NCBI GenBank assembly: GCA_028274465.1
Contig: CM051458.1
Location: forward strand, 80,620,085 to 80,684,084
Direction: 5' to 3'
From: Plantago ovata
Taxonomy: Eukaryota; Streptophyta; Magnoliopsida; Lamiales; Plantaginaceae
DNA: 64,000 nt
The notes beneath the pieces were generated by a model. That model did not search any database. It worked only from the letters and a program-made list of their open reading frames with translations, and was not told the origin of the DNA. The position numbers and the translations under genes are program-made. Shown in pieces: positions 59,558-64,000 of this stretch. How positions within the stretch are numbered: position 1 is the first letter of the stretch; each line of letters starts with the position of its first letter.

Positions 59558-60725
59558 ATGAGGGTTTTGGCCGAGTCGTGGTGCTTCTGTAACGGCGGAG
59601 GCAAGTCGGAGCGAATGAAGGCTGGCATTTTCTCCGGCAAGTCTCCGTCCATGGCCAGAATCGGCGGCGGAGGTACCGGTTTTCTGATCCACCGGAATCT
59701 TCTTCTCACCACCCACGCTAATCTGCCTTCTGTCGCCGCAGCCGAAGCGGCCGAGATCTGCCTCCACAACGGCTTGTCTGGTAGCCTTTTCCCTCACAGG
59801 TCAGTTTATTCGAATTGATTTCAAAATGTAGTAGGTTTTGTTTTTGTACCTGTTTAGGTTTTTGAATTTTGATTTTGAGAGATTTGGTTTTGCGTTGGTT
59901 AGTTGATTTGATAGATCGCCGTATTATTTGTTTGCTTGCTGCTATGTGCAATTTAATTGAAAAACGTTTTCATTAAAGTGAATGAAGTCAGCTTCTAATT
60001 TATGTATTCGCGAAATGCACGAAATTGGAGCATGTACTTAAATGATAGCAATAGCTTCAATTTATGATGATTATATTTAAATGATTGAGTGGTATGTGAC
60101 TGCATTATTCGTTATAGAAATCGACAATGACAACTATTAATGTGTGAGTTAATTCATACTCTTGGCTGGTTAATGATATTTGAGAATGAGAATGTATGTA
60201 TATAGAAGATTTCACTTGAAGATTATCATAGTTAAATGATCAAGTGTGATGTGGTGTGGCATCTGACTCTGTCATTCTTCACATACACCGACAGTTAAAA
60301 TGTCCCTTGCTATGTGGTTGGTAAATGATACTGTACTTTTTTGAGTATAATGTTGATGTCTGACGTGATATATATATAATTTGTTACAAAATGAGACTTC
60401 CAATTCAGGATGGATGGTGAAACATTAACATTATAGTGTACTTATAGGATGGATAGACAGCATTTTTTGGCTCCTCGTGGCAGTCCTGGTTCATTATTAA
60501 TTGTTATATGGTGAAACGCTAACATTATAGTGTACTGATGCTAAAAGAGACAACATTTTTGGTTTCTCATGGTAGTCCTGGTTCATTGTTAGCTGTGTTG
60601 TGATATATCATAGGTTCTCCATTTTTATAAGTTTGAGACTATGGCTGGTATTTCACTGTCATAACTCATCATAAGTTGTGACATTTTCTTTAGTTTTGTG
60701 CTCTTAAATGGAGACAGTTCCCCCC

Positions 60726-60757
<32 letters not shown>

Positions 60758-63135
60758 GTCTTTTTCTGTTTCAATGTATCAAAGAAAGGCGAACACACAG
60801 ATACGCACGCGCACACACTTTTGAGACTATTGGAATTATTAATGTTACGACCATGAGAATTTGCCATTAATACGTAGATATAAATATTAAACACGGTCTG
60901 ATTTGGGACCGGGCAAAACTATTATCTTATCCAGGTTATATGCTATAGTATACATCCAATGTTCAAAGGAACTCACTTAGAGAAGACAAGGGACATATCT
61001 ATAACTACTCAGAAGAGATTAAACCTTTTCCTCATATCTATTGAGGTTGTATCTATCAATAATAATTTCCATAGCAATTTAAGTTAATTAACTACTCTAG
61101 TAAATGAAGTAGAATTGGGATGTTCCTGCTTAAATATTACCGCTCTCCTTGCTTGCCAAATCTGATAAGTAGCTGCAAAAAATATATAGTAACTAGCGAA
61201 CTATAGAGTGTCCTAGTCTTTCTTTGAGATTTCGCAAATATATGCTGCCGCTCCAATATTCAAGATGTCCAGAAATAAAGACATAGTCTGGTCATTAAGT
61301 GAAATTCTTTTTCTTTTTACGATACTTAGTTGTTTTAATTTAACAAGGTAAGTCAAGACGTGCAACCTCTACATCAATAGTTACACTATATATTTTTCAT
61401 TGTCAATGAAAGATAAACCCATCCTTCAGTGCGTCTTGATTTCCACTCCCTCAGTCCTCTGCACTTGTTAAAACATCGTCCTTTTTATCTTTTTAGTAGC
61501 AATTAAGTACTTGAAAAATGATTGAGGTACATGTTCTTTCTATTTTGTATTTGAGCTGCATGGTGAGAAACTTTACATGTTGATTACTTGTTATAATGTT
61601 TGTCATTCCCTGAGCATGTGCAGGATGTTCTTTTTCCTCCTACCTGGTTTTGATTCTACTTTTGTAGAAGTAGAAAAAAATGAGTGAAGACATTAACTAA
61701 TGTTTCTGGTTATTCAAAGCTCTTTTGTAATTTTCTTTTATGTTTCAGGTTCTATATAACAAGCTCCGTTCTTGATTTGACAATTGTCGGCCTTGATGCC
61801 CTAGATGGAGATTCAAATGCACCTGTCCAGCAACCTCACTACTTGAAAACCTGCTCAAAAGCAAATCTTGAGCTGGGTAATATAGTTTATCTGTTAGGAT
61901 ACACAGACAAACAGGAGTTGACAGTGGGTGAAGGTAAAGTAGTAATAGCTACTGACAATCTAATAAAGCTGTCCACTGATGGGGTAACTTGGAGCCCAGG
62001 CTCCGCTGGATTTGATGTCCATGGAAATCTTGCATTCATGATTTGCGATCCTATGAAGCTTGCAACATCCCCAAACACAAAGTCTTCTTCTAATTCATCC
62101 TCTTCAACGTCATCATGGAAGAAAGATGTCCCCATGCAATTTGGCATCCCAATCCCCATCATCTGTGATTGGTTAAACCAGCACTGGGAGGGGAACCTAG
62201 ATGAACTCAACAAACCTAAATTACCTTTGATCCGATTGATGTCCACTGGTCAGAAAAGTGAGCATTCTTGTGCGTCATTCACAATGCGCCGAGTTTTTAA
62301 GTCGACTGATGGTCAAAATGATGGAACTCCAACCTCATCCAGGGTGTCTAGGCAAATAGATCTTCCTCCACCAGCTTCTGCCGTTGTGAATACTTCTGGA
62401 GATGGAACTTCAAATGAAAATCCACAAGGTTCGACTCACGTGCAGGGGATTCGCTCGCCAGAAATCTATGAGTCACCAATGTTGACTTCAGTCCCTGTCA
62501 AGAAAACAGAAACCACCCAGATTCAGCTTTTGGATATCAATTTTCCTCCAAGGATTGCTAAAACGGCAGTTCCACCGCAACCTCTGCGAAAACCACTCAC
62601 CAACTGTGACCAAAATTACAAAGATATCAATCCACAGCAACCAGCAGAAGAACAAGACAGAGAACAACCTGTTCCCATACCGGATGCTGAATCAACCGGA
62701 TCTGTTAATGGAGCTAATAGTGAGGTCCAGTCAAGTTGTTCGCCTGTAGAGATTCAAGAAATGCCCCATGAATACAGTAGTGAAGGAGAGACTACTATGT
62801 ATTCTGCTGAAACTGCTGAAAGCCGTAATTATCCAAGTCCAAGAGAGAATCGGACGTACTCTTACCAGGTTGGGAGGAGCCAGAGTTGTGTAAATCACAA
62901 CAGATGGGGGCCAGTACAGAGAACTCCAGTTGCTCGTGGGGCAATGCTGGAAAAGCACCGGAGCTATATGCAAGGCAGGAAGGTGCATTCTCAAGGCGCA
63001 ACTTCTCAGAGAAGTAACGAATATTACAGCCCAACAGTTTCTTCAGTAATGAAGAAGCGGAATAACATGGAGCAACGGAGCAGCAGGCCCAGCAGGCCAG
63101 TTGCAGGTCATTCATCTCCCAGATGGATGTTCTAA
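59558..63135 (+). CDS. trypsin-fold (PA clan) serine protease-like protein with long disordered tail
   Basis: Two exons, 59558-59799 and 61749-63135, join within an Arg codon to give 542 aa. The N-terminal domain carries the three signatures of a chymotrypsin-like peptidase: GTGFLIHRNLLLTTHANLP (H53), SSVLDLTIVGLDA (D90) and TWSPGSAGFD (S166), in the expected order and spacing. PMQFGIPIPIICDWLNQHW (about 190-215) closes the fold. Residues about 240-542 are Ser/Thr/Pro/Gln-rich, predicted disordered, with basic RSYMQGRKVHSQ-type patches and no membrane segment. No signal peptide is evident, so a soluble intracellular protein is likely. Many plants carry an uncharacterised gene of this kind; substrate and pathway are unknown to me. 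Whether it is catalytic is inferred from the triad only. Confidence 0.75.
59800..61748 (+). other. intron of the protease-fold gene
   Basis: A 1.95-kb intron with GT (59800) and TATGTTTCAG acceptor (61748). Contains a repeated phrase ACATTATAGTGTACT (about 60427 and 60522) with a shared GGTTCATT follow-up, and a 32-nt T run (about 60727-60757). No other gene was seen. Confidence 0.6.
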
Positions 63136-64000
63136 CTAAATTATAGTAGCATCTTGATAACTATAGTTGTTGGGTAAGCAAGAGCATATCCTGAATGAGT
63201 TACTTTCCCTATTATACCTGTAATTAATTGTTGTGACTGTCAAATAACAAAATTGTCTGTAAGGCACCCTCTTTTGAAACAGGGTGGAAAGGAAGTTTTT
63301 CTTTTCTTTTAAATCTAAACAAAATAGTGTGCCATTCTGTTTTATGAACTTACCTCAACACAGTAAAGTGGTACCTGTTGTATTGTACTGGTAGACTAGT
63401 ACAGTATAAGTATGGATTGGATTACGGAGTACCCTTGCTCTAGTAAAGCCGAAGCCCAATCATAGAAAATGGAATCCATGCACCAATTTGCAAAAGTTGC
63501 AAGAATATGTCAGGCACCACTTTGGTCCAGTTTTTACTCAACGGTTAGAATTAAGGGATCTGTTTAGCCTCCAAATCCTGGGCACCCCCAATACTAATGC
63601 TTTTTCTTTATGTTTATAACTTTTGCTGCTTTTTCCCCCCTCTCTCTCTCTCTCTTTGTGATGGTAATGGACCAAGTTATCTCCATATTATATACTCTAT
63701 TCTTCATGCCAAGATTCCATTGACCACACCACGATAAGATACACAGGATCATGGGGGACAATCCAACTTAAATTTGTATAATCAAGTAGTTGGAACGACT
63801 CCTTTACGAAATTATGAAGTGTAGCATATAGCAATTTAGGAGTAACAGTACCATCCCAAAAAGTCGAGACTAAAAGATGGGACTCGGTCGATTAGTGTTC
63901 CGCTACTCCAGTTGTTACATGCATATTCCATCAACATCTTGCTCGACAAATGCGGGCTGATTTACTAAAAAGATGGCCATGGGATGGAGCTGGGCCCAGG
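63136..64000. other. 3' flank of the protease-fold gene
   Basis: Includes the 3' UTR. Contains a (CT)n run near 63640. No further gene is supported before the window ends. Confidence 0.5.

Overview
The window is nuclear DNA from a flowering plant. The evidence is spliced plant genes (MED19 with its plant-type C-terminal tail; a plastid FAX/TMEM14-family gene) and a dense plant transposon load: Athila/Tat-like Ty3 elements, a Copia LTR, hAT, Helitron, Stowaway-like MITEs and a tRNA-derived SINE. A eudicot is likely. A Caryophyllales origin is only a guess from the style of the intergenic repeats. One 100-base run of N (18622-18721) marks an assembly gap.

Layout. 1-4.4 kb holds decayed Helitron DNA on the minus strand. 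4.5-8.1 kb is a restriction-endonuclease-type LINE sitting inside a (TTA)n tract. 8.2-19 kb is a repeat mosaic: a minisatellite, a PIF/Harbinger-like element, a Stowaway-like MITE, two foldback elements with striking palindromes, and L1 debris. 19.0-19.6 kb carries remnants of an ankyrin-like gene. 19.9-28.1 kb is one Athila/Tat-like LTR element with both LTRs and a 5-bp target duplication. 28.2-29.9 kb holds a dense cluster of about nine imperfect foldbacks resembling plant MIRNA precursors. 31.0-31.9 kb is a second Helitron end, in the opposite orientation to the first.

32.1-38.1 kb is an eight-exon gene of the FATTY ACID EXPORT type. Its first exon contains twelve near-identical 120-bp units. 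38.4-41.5 kb and 49.1-52.2 kb are two nearly identical hAT transposons in inverted orientation, both with intact transposase genes. Between them lie a fragment of a second Athila/Tat-like element, a Copia-type LTR and a SINE with clear target duplications.

The right end is ordinary gene space: MED19 (CDS 55066-57029, five coding exons) and a two-exon gene for a trypsin-fold protein with a visible His/Asp/Ser triad (59558-63135). All three host genes read on the plus strand and show no functional linkage. MED19 is a nuclear transcription cofactor, the FAX-like protein is predicted to sit in the plastid envelope, and the target of the protease-fold protein is unknown.

Most worth a second look: the hairpin cluster, the exon-1 tandem array of the FAX-like gene (with a telobox in every unit), the microsatellite-embedded RLE LINE, the GC-rich palindrome modules just upstream of LTR TATA boxes, and the GAGCTC palindrome cluster inside a foldback transposon.
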